DNA of 64,000 bases from an uncultured Brevibacillus sp. (GTDB lineage Bacteria; Bacillota; Bacilli; Brevibacillales; Brevibacillaceae): positions 62,001 to 126,000 of the forward strand of contig NZ_CANMZW010000010.1 in assembly GCF_947502445.1 (NCBI RefSeq). Reading direction: 5' to 3'. A program made the position numbers and the translations under genes. The notes under the pieces are model-generated. The model worked only from the letters and a program-made list of their open reading frames with translations. It did no database searches and was not told the DNA's origin. Of this stretch, positions 36,327-44,220 are shown piece after piece. Positions within the stretch are counted from its first letter, which is position 1, and every line of letters begins with the position of its first letter.

Positions 36327-36374
36327 AAAAAAAGCGGTGACTCATCTGCATTATTGAGTCACCGCAGACCCCAA
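36327..36374 (-). ncRNA. Short hairpin unit A with its own -10 box
   Basis: A perfect 11-bp stem (GCGGTGACTCA and complement) has TTTTTTT behind it on the minus strand. In front stands TTGGGGT, and a TATAAA lies at 36391-36396, so a transcript of about 55-60 bases is possible. The loop start ATCTGC (plus strand) and flank ACCCCAA are shared with the unit at 36594-36647. Confidence 0.5.
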
Positions 36375-36456
36375 GAACTTTTCGAGTCCTTTTATAGGAT
36401 ATATGAAATTGGATATACAGGCGATAGGAGATAATTGGGACTCTTTACAAAGGAGC

Positions 36457-36490
36457 AAAAAAATCCCCAACCGCTCATTTACGGTTGGGG
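36457..36490 (-). ncRNA. Short hairpin unit B with its own TATAAT
   Basis: CCCCAACCG/CGGTTGGGG stem with TTTTTTT on the minus strand. A perfect TATAAT lies at 36510-36515, giving a predicted transcript of about 47 bases. Confidence 0.5.
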
Positions 36491-36593
36491 CGTACGGGGT
36501 AGTACGTTGATTATACGTGAATACGATTATCATATAGGGTCCATCACACATTGACAACAGCTTAATTTAGGTATTTGTACCTATCATTGGAAT

Positions 36594-36647
36594 AAAAAAA
36601 TGAGCGCCGACTTATCTGCTTAGTTTAAGTCAAGGCGCAAACCCCAA
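36594..36647 (-). ncRNA. Short hairpin unit C with its own TATAAT
   Basis: GCGCC and GACTTA pair with their complements around a two-base bulge; TTTTTTT follows on the minus strand. TATAAT at 36651-36656 directly precedes the TTGGGGT flank shared with unit A. Confidence 0.5.
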
Positions 36648-36813
36648 TGGATTATACTAGTCAGTTTGGATTACTTTTCTATTATGCTCTTGTTTTATTA
36701 TTGGTTCCATACGAAAATTATGGTAATAATGTAAAGGAATAGAGTAACCTTGAATAAGTGGGAAAATTCGAAAAACAGTTATCGAATGAAGGAGCTTACC
36801 AAGGAGGTTTCTT

Positions 36814-37038
36814 ATGGAGAGCATACTGATTTTTTTAGCGCTCGGCATGATTACTCTTGTTCTTTTTCGCGTTTTCAAATATAAATTCTCCAAACATAAC
36901 CGTGAGAACATCGGACTGTCAATCGTCGGAATCATCGTCAGCAGCGAAATCTCACACCGTCCTCTATCGCAATTTTTTATCTTGCTCTTTATTTTGCTCC
37001 TCACCTTCTTGATTGTCATCGTCATCTTCAAAAAATAA
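36814..37038 (+). CDS. Small two-helix membrane protein
   Basis: A 74-residue protein from ATG 36814 (AAGGAGG six bases ahead). Two hydrophobic helices (residues 2-20 and 52-72) flank a basic loop (KYKFSKHNREN) and the segment LSIVGIIVSSEISHRP. Family unknown. It precedes the ileS T-box promoter on the same strand but is likely separate. Confidence 0.65.
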   Translation: MESILIFLALGMITLVLFRVFKYKFSKHNRENIGLSIVGIIVSSEISHRPLSQFFILLFILLLTFLIVIVIFKK

Positions 37039-37072
37039 AACGCCCTTTTTTCACAGCTGAAAAAATCACGAT

Positions 37073-37101
37073 TTGACATTCGCTTGAATCTGTTGTAAAA
37101 A
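37073..37101 (+). promoter_or_regulatory. Promoter of the ileS T-box transcript
   Basis: TTGACA (37073-37078), 17 bases, TAAAAA (37096-37101). The leader then runs about 340 bases to the ileS start. Confidence 0.7.
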
Positions 37102-37107
37102 TGAGGT

Positions 37108-37402
37108 AACCAAATGACGTGAATAAATTCATTGACGAGAAAGAGTACGCTAAACCCCTTGTTCCCCAGAGAGTTGGCCTTGTGCTGAAAGCCACTGTTC
37201 AAGACTTAGCCGAAAATCCTCTCCGAGAAGGAAAGCTGAAAGAAAGCTCAGTAAGCTATCCCGGGTTCCCGCCGTTACAAGGGGCGCGTATGATGGTACG
37301 TAGTATGAGGTGCCGAGAGATCCTGTTATTTGATCATCTCGGAACAAGGGTGGTATCGCGAGATAAAATCTCGTCCCTTAGGGGGCGGGATTTTTTGTTT
37401 TT
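37108..37402 (+). promoter_or_regulatory. T-box leader (isoleucine) with terminator
   Basis: The conserved T-box AACAAGGGTGGTATCGCG lies at 37343-37360, followed by a 12-bp terminator stem (37366-37377 with 37382-37393) and a T-run. Stem I lies upstream (AGAGAGTTGGCC...). The gene behind it predicts an isoleucine specifier, though I could not pin the codon with certainty. Uncharged tRNA-Ile should stabilise the antiterminator and switch ileS on. Confidence 0.9.
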
Positions 37403-37449
37403 TTCAGCTGATACGCTCTTCTCCTCGCGACAACGAAAGGATGAATGCA

Positions 37450-40400
37450 ATGAGAAAGGTAGATGTGAAAGAAAAAGCAAGAACCCGTGAGCTTCGCATC
37501 CTGAATCAGTGGAAGCAAAACGAAACGTTTAAAAAATCAATAGATTATCGGGTTGGAAAGCCGAATTTCGTATTTTACGAAGGTCCCCCTACCGCAAATG
37601 GCAAGCCTCATATCGGACATGTTCTTGGACGAGTAATCAAAGATTTTATCGGGCGCTACAAAACGATGTCAGGCTATCGCGTCGTTCGTAAAGCCGGCTG
37701 GGATACACACGGTCTCCCTGTTGAGCTTGGCGTCGAGAAGCAGCTGGGGATCTCCGGCAAGCAAGAAATCGAAAAGTATGGTGTAGCCAAATTCGTGGAG
37801 CAGTGTAAAACAAGCGTCTTCGAATATGAAAGACAATGGCGCGAACTGACAGAAGGCATCGCCTATTGGACGGATATGGATAACCCCTATGTCACCCTGA
37901 CTAATCCCTATATCGAGAGCGTGTGGCATATATTGTCCGAAATTCATAAAAAAGAGCTGCTGTACAAAGGCCACCGTGTCAGCCCATATTGCCCTGACTG
38001 CCAAACGACACTTAGCTCCCACGAGGTTGCACAAGGTTATGAAGATGTAAAAGACTTGAGTGCTACGGTAAAATTCAAAAGCAAGACGGGTGAAGAAATC
38101 TTTCTCGCGTGGACAACAACGCCATGGACGCTGCCATCAAACGTCGCGTTGGCCATCAACAAAGAAATCGATTATGTCCGCGTCAGACAAAACGGCGAAA
38201 TATTCGTCGTTGCCAAGAATCTTGCTGAAAAAGTATTCAAGGAAAACTATGAGATCTTATCCACACATAAAGGGTCTGAATTTGTTGGAACTCCTTATGA
38301 GCCGCCGTTCGGCTACGTAAAGGTTAAACGTGGACACATCGTGGTTGATGCAGACTACGTAAGCGACACCAGTGGTACAGGAATTGTTCACACAGCTCCT
38401 GCACACGGAGAAGAAGATTACCGCACATGCCGTCTTCATGAGCTTGATTTTGTCAACGTCGTCAATTTGTCCGGTCGTTATACGGACGAAATAACCGATT
38501 TCGCTGGACGCTTTGTCAAGGATTGCGACGTAGATATCGTCAAAGCTTTGTCCCATCGTCAGCTGCTGTTTTCCAAAGAGCGCTATGAACATAGCTATCC
38601 GTCTTGCTGGCGGTGTAAAACTCCCCTTCTCTACTATGCGATGGAGAGCTGGTTTATCAAAACGACTGCCATAAAGGATCAGCTGATCGAAAACAACAAG
38701 CAAATCGAGTGGTACCCTTCCCATCTGCGCGATGGCCGTTTTGGAAAGTTTTTGGAGGAGCTTGTGGATTGGAATATCAGTCGTAATCGTTACTGGGGTA
38801 CTCCCTTGAATATCTGGCTTTGCACAGATTGCGGCTCTGAGTATTCACCTGGCAGTCTAGCCGAGCTTCGCGAAAGGTCTGTAGAGCTGTTAGCCGAAAA
38901 TCTGGAGCTGCATAAGCCATATGTGGACGATGTGAAGCTTCGTTGTTCGTGTGGCGGCACAATGGAACGTACGCCAGAAGTCATTGATGTGTGGTTTGAC
39001 AGTGGCTCGATGCCATTTGCCCAATACCATCATCCCTTTAACGAAGAGAATCGATTTCAGGATCAGTATCCCGCAGATATGATCTCCGAGGGTATCGACC
39101 AAACTCGCGGTTGGTTCTTCAGCCTGCTTGCTGTATCTACCCTGTATAACGGAAAATCTCCATACAAAGCCGTCATTTCAACCGGTCATGTGTTAGATGA
39201 AAATGGCTTGAAAATGTCGAAAAGTAAAGGAAACGTGATTGACCCATGGGAAATCATCGACGAGTTCGGAACAGACGCTTTCCGCTGGGCACTCTTATCT
39301 GACAGCTCACCATGGAGCAGCAAACGTTTTTCCAAGCAGATCGTTGCTGAAGCAAAATATAAGGTTATCGATACCATCCATAACACCCATGCCTTCTATT
39401 CTCTTTATGCTACGATTGATGACTTTCAACCGCAGGCTCACCAGCCACAAGTATCGCAAAATGAATTAGACCGTTGGATTCTTTCTCGGCTACACACGAC
39501 GCTGCAAAATGTTCTAAAAGGAGTTGAGTCCTACGATTTCCTCAACCCCGCCAAGCATATCGAAGTGTTTGTAGATGAACTTAGCAACTGGTACATTCGT
39601 CGCTCGCGTGATCGTTTTTGGAGCAGTGGCATGTCTACGGATAAGCTGTCTGCATACCAAACGCTGCATGAAGTCCTACTTACTTTGGCACGAATGATTG
39701 CGCCATACGCTCCGCTCATTGCGGATGACATCTATTGCAATCTGGACGGCAGCGAAGAAAGCGTCCATCTAACCGATTACCCGACTGTAAATGAACATGC
39801 CATCGACCTTACTCTGGAAAGCGAAATGGAAACAGCCCGTCAAATCGTTGAGCTGGCACGTAATATCCGAAATGAAACAGGAATTAAAACACGTCAGCCT
39901 CTGTCCGAGCTGATCGTTTCGGTGGATCGAGCATTCAGCCTGAAGCGATTTGAGGACATCATCAAAGACGAGATCAACGTAAAAAATATCCATGTAGAGC
40001 AAAGTGACAGCAGCTTCGTTGATTACTCGCTTAAATTGAATTTGAAAGTAGCTGGAAAGAAATACGGAAAATGGGTTGGCCCGCTTCAAAGCTATCTAAA
40101 GGAGCTGTCCGCAGCTGAAGCAAAGCAGGTCGTACAAAACGGCTTTTTGGATACCTCCATGGATAAAGAGGCTTTCCACCTTACTCTAGATGAGTTACTC
40201 GTCGAGAAACAAGGGAAAAAAGGCTTCGCTTCCGCTTCTGGCTACCAGTTAAACGTAGCATTAAATACGACGATCACAGAGGAGCTTGAGCAGGAAGGAC
40301 TCGTCCGTGAAGTCATACGGGTGATTCAGGATTACCGCAAAAAGCTTGATTTACCGATCGAAAAACGCGTTCGCCTCTCGCTTGATGTCAACGACTCACT

Positions 40401-40533
40401 CCAAGAAGCTTTAGTGCGTTTTGATCATGTATTGCGAGATAGTGTACTCGTTTCTGATGTAGTTTTCGCGAAGGAAAAAGCGATGGAGAGCTTTTCTATC
40501 GGCACGCAAACCGTACGCTTACTGATCGAATAA
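37450..40533 (+). CDS. ileS: Isoleucyl-tRNA synthetase, long IleS2-like form
   Basis: A 1027-residue class I synthetase, read from ATG 37450 (nine bases after AAAGG). HIGH is H54-I-G-H57 and KMSKS is 588-592; the editing domain holds WTTTPWTLPSNVALA. At 1027 residues it is about 100 longer than the standard Bacillus IleS (about 920) and lacks that protein's C-terminal zinc-finger pattern. Sequence and size match the eukaryote-like IleS2 branch, which is often naturally insensitive to mupirocin. Controlled by a T-box. Whether a second, standard ileS exists elsewhere cannot be seen here. Confidence 0.95.
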   Translation: MRKVDVKEKARTRELRILNQWKQNETFKKSIDYRVGKPNFVFYEGPPTANGKPHIGHVLGRVIKDFIGRYKTMSGYRVVRKAGWDTHGLPVELGVEKQLGISGKQEIEKYGVAKFVEQCKTSVFEYERQWRELTEGIAYWTDMDNPYVTLTNPYIESVWHILSEIHKKELLYKGHRVSPYCPDCQTTLSSHEVAQGYEDVKDLSATVKFKSKTGEEIFLAWTTTPWTLPSNVALAINKEIDYVRVRQNGEIFVVAKNLAEKVFKENYEILSTHKGSEFVGTPYEPPFGYVKVKRGHIVVDADYVSDTSGTGIVHTAPAHGEEDYRTCRLHELDFVNVVNLSGRYTDEITDFAGRFVKDCDVDIVKALSHRQLLFSKERYEHSYPSCWRCKTPLLYYAMESWFIKTTAIKDQLIENNKQIEWYPSHLRDGRFGKFLEELVDWNISRNRYWGTPLNIWLCTDCGSEYSPGSLAELRERSVELLAENLELHKPYVDDVKLRCSCGGTMERTPEVIDVWFDSGSMPFAQYHHPFNEENRFQDQYPADMISEGIDQTRGWFFSLLAVSTLYNGKSPYKAVISTGHVLDENGLKMSKSKGNVIDPWEIIDEFGTDAFRWALLSDSSPWSSKRFSKQIVAEAKYKVIDTIHNTHAFYSLYATIDDFQPQAHQPQVSQNELDRWILSRLHTTLQNVLKGVESYDFLNPAKHIEVFVDELSNWYIRRSRDRFWSSGMSTDKLSAYQTLHEVLLTLARMIAPYAPLIADDIYCNLDGSEESVHLTDYPTVNEHAIDLTLESEMETARQIVELARNIRNETGIKTRQPLSELIVSVDRAFSLKRFEDIIKDEINVKNIHVEQSDSSFVDYSLKLNLKVAGKKYGKWVGPLQSYLKELSAAEAKQVVQNGFLDTSMDKEAFHLTLDELLVEKQGKKGFASASGYQLNVALNTTITEELEQEGLVREVIRVIQDYRKKLDLPIEKRVRLSLDVNDSLQEALVRFDHVLRDSVLVSDVVFAKEKAMESFSIGTQTVRLLIE

Positions 40534-40540
40534 CAATCCA

Positions 40541-40587
40541 AAAGGCAGTCGTGGACAAAGAGCTTGATGTCCGTGACTGCCTTTTTC
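40541..40587. terminator. Bidirectional terminator after ileS
   Basis: AAAGGCAGTC/GACTGCCTTT, extended by inner GGACA/TGTCC, with T-runs on both strands between convergent ileS and the MFS gene. Confidence 0.88.
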
Positions 40588-40594
40588 CTTTGTG

Positions 40595-41815
40595 TTAGCC
40601 TTTCAGCGTATCCGAAGATGATACAAAAGACTTCTTTTCGTAGAAAACCGCTGTCTTTTGATCCAAACGATAGCTGATCATTGCAAGCAGTGAGGCAGCG
40701 ACTGCCACGCTCCCACCGATCCAGGACACGTCGATTAGTTCCATTTTCGTCGTGACGAATCCGCCAAGAGCTGATCCAAGCGCAATCCCAACATTAACAG
40801 ATACAGGCGTTAACGACGAAGCCAAATCTCTTGCAGTTGGAAAATGTTTATCCGCCAAATCAATGAAGTACAACTGCATGGTAGAGTTCATCGTGTACAC
40901 AACGAGAGCTATTCCCGCAATACTGATCAGTCCCGTAACGATCGAGCTTGATGTCACATAAAGCGACGCGAGAATAGCAGCTTGAATGAGAAATACATAC
41001 GAAAGCTTGCTAATCCCGTTGCGCCTTGCTACCCTACCGCCAATCAATGTGCTGAAGACAGATACGATGCCGTACAGTAAAAAGACTAGGCTTACATACC
41101 CACTTGGGACAGCAAGTACTTCTTGCAGCACAGGAGTTAGATACGTATATACCGTATACGTCGCTCCAATGCTTAAAGCTGGAATAAAAAAAGCTAGGAT
41201 AATTCGCAAGTTCGTTAGAAGTCCAATTTGTTTTTTGAGCGAGCTCCGTGTTCCTTTCAATTCTTTTGGCAAGGTTATCGCGCTGGCGATTAATGAAATC
41301 ATACCTAATAGAGTCGTAAACCAAAACGCCATCTGCCACCCTGCAATTTGTCCGATATAAGTACCCAGAGGAACCCCGATTACACTTGCTACTGTAAAGC
41401 CCGTAAAGATAGTAGAAATAGCCATACCCCTCTTTTCGGCAGACACCTTCTCACTGGCAACAGCCATCGCAAGTGCGATCAAAACTCCGGTAACGACTGC
41501 TGTAATGATTCTCGAAACAAGAAGCAGGGCATACGATCCAGATAAAGCAGTAACAATATTGCCTATGATAAATACAGAAATCAAAGTAAGCATCAATGGA
41601 TACTTGGAAAAACGACTGAACAAAGCCGTCAAAATCGGTGTACCTATCGCAAATGCTAAAGCAAAAACCGACACCAAAGCTCCGGCTGTAGAGATGGCAA
41701 TATGTAAATCGGTTGCCACCTCAGCCAAAAGCCCTACAATAACAAATTCACTTGTTCCAAGGACAAAGGTCAATAAAAACAAATTCAAGACCAAAAGCCT
41801 TTGTTTTGTTGTCAT
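40595..41815 (-). CDS. MFS drug exporter, DHA1 (AraJ/YdhP-like)
   Basis: A 406-residue, 12-helix transporter. The start TKQRLLVLNLFLLTFVLGTSEFVIVGLL, loop FSRFSKYPLML, SEKVSAEKRGMAISTIFTGFTVASVIGVPLG and VYTYLTPVL match the AraJ/YdhP drug:H+ antiporter group. It begins 25 bases after a MerR regulator on the same strand, so it is very likely the regulator's target and exports the inducing compound. Which compounds is unknown. Confidence 0.88.
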   Translation of the reverse strand: MTTKQRLLVLNLFLLTFVLGTSEFVIVGLLAEVATDLHIAISTAGALVSVFALAFAIGTPILTALFSRFSKYPLMLTLISVFIIGNIVTALSGSYALLLVSRIITAVVTGVLIALAMAVASEKVSAEKRGMAISTIFTGFTVASVIGVPLGTYIGQIAGWQMAFWFTTLLGMISLIASAITLPKELKGTRSSLKKQIGLLTNLRIILAFFIPALSIGATYTVYTYLTPVLQEVLAVPSGYVSLVFLLYGIVSVFSTLIGGRVARRNGISKLSYVFLIQAAILASLYVTSSSIVTGLISIAGIALVVYTMNSTMQLYFIDLADKHFPTARDLASSLTPVSVNVGIALGSALGGFVTTKMELIDVSWIGGSVAVAASLLAMISYRLDQKTAVFYEKKSFVSSSDTLKG

Positions 41816-41840
41816 AACAAAAAATCACCTCTCTGTCTGA

Positions 41841-42656
41841 TCAAGCTCTTTCCACAGCGATCTGTAACTCTGCAATGTAAGATTCTGGGTCTTCCGATTT
41901 TTCATGAGGAAGACAGATTTCTCGGCGCGGTTCTTTCTCCTTCATACGGTACCCATTTCGTTCGATCCACACCGCCACTTCTGTACTGGCGGTGCACCGG
42001 CTCGTCGTGCTGCAATGATGAATAAATGTAGCCATCAAGGGAACCTCAGGTAATTTTTGTACAGTATACGGATAAGGAACCTGGATAGGGTGAGTAAGCA
42101 GACGTGCTACTTCAATATCTATCTCGTCTTCGCATTCCTCGCACCCGTGCCATAGAACCATCTGTGTCTGAGAAGAAATGCTGGCGTTACCTACATAGTT
42201 ACCCAACTGTCTAAAAAGCTCAGGAATTTGCTTAAATGAAGTCTTTTGACGGTAAGACAGGACCAGCTCCGGTTCCACTTCTTTTAGGATGACATCTTGT
42301 GACGTTAAGTCTTTACCCTCTTTCTCAATGAAGCACAGACGCTCCTTAATTCGTGCAAGCTTCGCCGTTTCTTTATCTAGATTGGACTGAATCTCACTTT
42401 GCTTTATCCGAAACATTCCTCTGATCTGCTCAAGCGGAATTTGCTCTCCCATCATCTGGCGAATTTGATCCAGAGAAAAGCCCAGCTCTTTGAAGGCCAA
42501 AATGCGATGAAGCTGAAACATTTGGTCAGCTGAGTAATACCTGTACCCGGTAAATTTGTCAGTGTGATCAGGCTTGAGCAAATTCAACTGATCGTAGTAG
42601 CGAAGTGTTTTAACTGACACTTGACTAATCTTCGAGAACTCGCCGATTTTAAACAT
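41841..42656 (-). CDS. MerR family regulator with effector-binding domain
   Basis: A 271-residue regulator. Residues 1-75 are the MerR winged helix (FKIGEFSKISQVSVKTLRYY, KFTGYRYYSADQMFQLHRIL); a coiled-coil dimer helix follows (75-120), then a GyrI-like effector domain from about 125 (EVEPELVLSYRQKTSFKQIP, VQKLPEVPLMATFIHHC). It resembles BmrR/Mta-type multidrug sensors. Its promoter has a 19-base spacer, so it probably activates its own operon with the MFS exporter. Confidence 0.9.
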   Translation of the reverse strand: MFKIGEFSKISQVSVKTLRYYDQLNLLKPDHTDKFTGYRYYSADQMFQLHRILAFKELGFSLDQIRQMMGEQIPLEQIRGMFRIKQSEIQSNLDKETAKLARIKERLCFIEKEGKDLTSQDVILKEVEPELVLSYRQKTSFKQIPELFRQLGNYVGNASISSQTQMVLWHGCEECEDEIDIEVARLLTHPIQVPYPYTVQKLPEVPLMATFIHHCSTTSRCTASTEVAVWIERNGYRMKEKEPRREICLPHEKSEDPESYIAELQIAVERA

Positions 42657-42698
42657 CCATACATCTCCTTGCTTGGAAATTCTTCTTTTGTCCTTCCG

Positions 42699-42729
42699 AG
42701 TATAACTTTCCAGTAAAGGGGAGAGTCAA
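42699..42729 (-). promoter_or_regulatory. MerR-type promoter with 19-base spacer
   Basis: TTGACT (42724-42729) and TATACT (42699-42704) are 19 bases apart, the overlong spacing that MerR proteins correct by twisting DNA. The spacer holds an imperfect dyad (CTTTACTGGAAAG). Confidence 0.8.
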
Positions 42730-42775
42730 GAAAGGAAGTGCTCTCGCCTCTCGTTCTGCCTATGATTGCCCCCAA

Positions 42776-42805
42776 AAATAAAAAAGGCCCTCGCAAGGAC
42801 GAGGG
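42776..42805 (-). terminator. Intrinsic terminator after the LexA-like HTH gene
   Basis: CCCTCG/CGAGGG stem with TTTTTT on the minus strand, downstream of 42896. Confidence 0.8.
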
Positions 42806-42895
42806 TTGAAAAAGGTTGTTAACAGTGTATGAAATCAGTATGCCCGGATTTTAGATAGAGCATTCGTAATCAAATAAATTTTTTCCTGATACTGT

Positions 42896-43117
42896 TTACC
42901 GCTTCCTCTCCCACGCTTCCAATACGTTTATATCATCAGGCGCAGATCGTATCCACTCGATATACTTTTCTTTTGCGAGCACTTCTAATACCATCATGAT
43001 TCCCCCACGCGACTTCCCTGTCTTCGTGCATAACTCATGGATGGTTGGAGTCCTCCGACGTCCTGCGGAATAATTCGCAATGACTCGGAGAACTTTTCGC
43101 TCAATATCAGACAGCAT
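42896..43117 (-). CDS. Small HTH protein resembling the LexA DNA-binding domain
   Basis: A 73-residue protein made of a winged helix-turn-helix: LSDIERKVLRVIANYSA, RRTPTIHELCTKTGKSRGGI, then a wing strand. The pattern (PT-hEh-x3-G-S) is that of the LexA N-terminal domain, but no catalytic peptidase domain follows. It overlaps the end of the upstream gene by 11 bases. Being behind an SOS box, it could act as a damage-induced regulator that competes at LexA sites (inference). Confidence 0.7.
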   Translation of the reverse strand: MLSDIERKVLRVIANYSAGRRRTPTIHELCTKTGKSRGGIMMVLEVLAKEKYIEWIRSAPDDINVLEAWERKR

Positions 43118-43322
43118 AGTCGTTCACCACCGGCTCAATTGCAAGCAGATTGTTAATGGCAAACACCCTCGGACCTTTTCGTGTCAGACAGTAGGCTTTC
43201 AACCGTCCTCCTTCAATCGCCAATGGTCGAATCACCCGAATCGAGGGGTGACCATCGCTCCCCAAATAAATAACTCGAATGTGCTGGTGCTGTTTGATGG
43301 CACGGAGCAGTTCTTTTTTCAA
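43107..43322 (-). CDS. Small WYL-like domain protein
   Basis: A 71-residue protein read from TTG 43322, nine bases after GGAGG; no ATG in a suitable place has a binding site. It looks like the C-terminal strands of a WYL domain: LRAIKQHQHIRVIYLGSDG, IRPLAIEGGRLKAYCLTRKG and VFAINNLLAIEPV. First gene of the two-gene SOS-boxed unit, overlapping the HTH gene by 11 bases. WYL domains bind nucleic acids or nucleotides and control defence and damage genes. Confidence 0.6.
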   Translation of the reverse strand: MKKELLRAIKQHQHIRVIYLGSDGHPSIRVIRPLAIEGGRLKAYCLTRKGPRVFAINNLLAIEPVVNDYAV

Positions 43323-43341
43323 TGTTGTTCGCCTCCAAATC

Positions 43342-43364
43342 AGAACGTTTGTTCCTATATTATA
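43342..43364 (-). promoter_or_regulatory. LexA-type SOS box next to TATAAT
   Basis: GAAC-GTTT-GTTC (43343-43354) matches the Bacillus SOS core, three bases from a minus-strand TATAAT (43359-43364). The whole block GCATATAATA with the box is almost the same as at 34092-34112. Confidence 0.72.
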
Positions 43365-43421
43365 TGCAAACAACATGAGAACATGCAAATGAAATTGTTT
43401 CTATCAATTGTTTCTGCAAAC

Positions 43422-43458
43422 AAAAAACAACAGCCTCTCTTACAGATGAAAGCTGTTG
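43422..43458 (-). terminator. Intrinsic terminator after the CxxCxGxG microprotein
   Basis: CAACAGC/GCTGTTG stem followed by TTTTTT on the minus strand, just after the stop at 43469. Confidence 0.82.
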
Positions 43459-43468
43459 CCTTGTATTT

Positions 43469-43582
43469 TTATAGATGCTTTTTAATGAAATGCAGCAGGG
43501 TTTGTCCTTGTGCGGTTAACACGGTGCCTTTTCCTTCACATTCCCAGCAGGATAGTTCCAGATCATCCATAGAAATTGACAT
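43469..43582 (-). CDS. 37-residue microprotein with DnaJ-type CxxCxGxG motif
   Basis: ATG 43582 follows GAGGGG. The product is short: it opens MSISMDDLELS, then C-W-E-C-E-G-K-G, a single copy of the zinc-binding CxxCxGxG of DnaJ, then GTVLTAQGQTLLHFIKKHL. Ribosome binding site, terminator and motif all support a real gene. One such motif is half a zinc site, so it might dimerise or dock to another protein. Function is unknown. Confidence 0.6.
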   Translation of the reverse strand: MSISMDDLELSCWECEGKGTVLTAQGQTLLHFIKKHL

Positions 43583-43685
43583 AATTCACTGCCCCTCTAT
43601 TTGTTATAGAATGCTTAATTGAATTGATTCTAACACGATTATAGACTGTTCAGCCAGAATGTCATATTCCTGCATCATCGGAATA

Positions 43686-43714
43686 TTGCGAAAACAACGG
43701 ACGAATGGTATAAT
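43686..43714 (+). promoter_or_regulatory. Sigma-A promoter of the RidA-like gene
   Basis: TTGCGA (43686-43691), 17 bases, perfect TATAAT (43709-43714), about 30 bases before ATG 43748. Confidence 0.75.
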
Positions 43715-43747
43715 CCTCCAATTACATAAATAGGAGGTAGACATTAT

Positions 43748-44140
43748 ATGAAAGTGACTCGCAAAAATCCTGAAACGGTAGCTCCTCCGATTGGCGCTTA
43801 CAGCCACCTCTCCATCCTGCCAAGAGATGCGGAGGTACTATTCCTCGCTGGACAGATCGGGGCTGAGCTAGATGGAACGATTCCGGACAAGGTCGAGGAT
43901 CAATTTCGAAACGCACTGGCCAACGTAGCAAACATTTTAAAGAGTGAAGGACTTACGCCCGACTCCATTCTTAAAATCAATTTCTGGTTTACAGAGGCTC
44001 CTGATCGCCCCCAGTTTTTAGCCATTTGGAACGAGTTCCGTGGCGATGATACCCCACCTCCTACTACTCTGGCGTACGTATCCGCGCTGGCTCAGCCTGC
44101 CATTAAAGTAGAGGTAGAAGCGTGGGCTGCACGTAAATAA
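43748..44140 (+). CDS. RidA family protein lacking the catalytic arginine
   Basis: A 130-residue YjgF/RidA-fold protein: PPIGAYSHLSILPRDAEVLFLAGQIG, DQFRNALANVANILKSEGLT, and LAQPAIKVEVEAWAARK. Classical RidA, an enamine/imine deaminase, has an arginine in the segment that here reads PPPTTLAYVSALAQP, so it probably belongs to another Rid subfamily. The strong ribosome binding site AGGAGG and promoter suggest steady expression. Monocistronic. Confidence 0.85.
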   Translation: MKVTRKNPETVAPPIGAYSHLSILPRDAEVLFLAGQIGAELDGTIPDKVEDQFRNALANVANILKSEGLTPDSILKINFWFTEAPDRPQFLAIWNEFRGDDTPPPTTLAYVSALAQPAIKVEVEAWAARK

Positions 44141-44144
44141 CGAT

Positions 44145-44173
44145 AAGGCGGTTAAAATGGCCGCCTTTTTTGC
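44145..44173 (+). terminator. Intrinsic terminator after the RidA-like gene
   Basis: AAGGCGG/CCGCCTT stem followed by TTTTT on the plus strand. Confidence 0.85.
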
Positions 44174-44220
44174 TCTTCATTCGGCTCGGCTCCTGCCATC
44201 GGTAACTTCCGTCATATAAG

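Noticed and set aside
36657..37202. A 181-codon minus-strand frame
   Set aside because: It lies opposite the small membrane gene and the ileS T-box leader, with no ribosome binding site and no family pattern.
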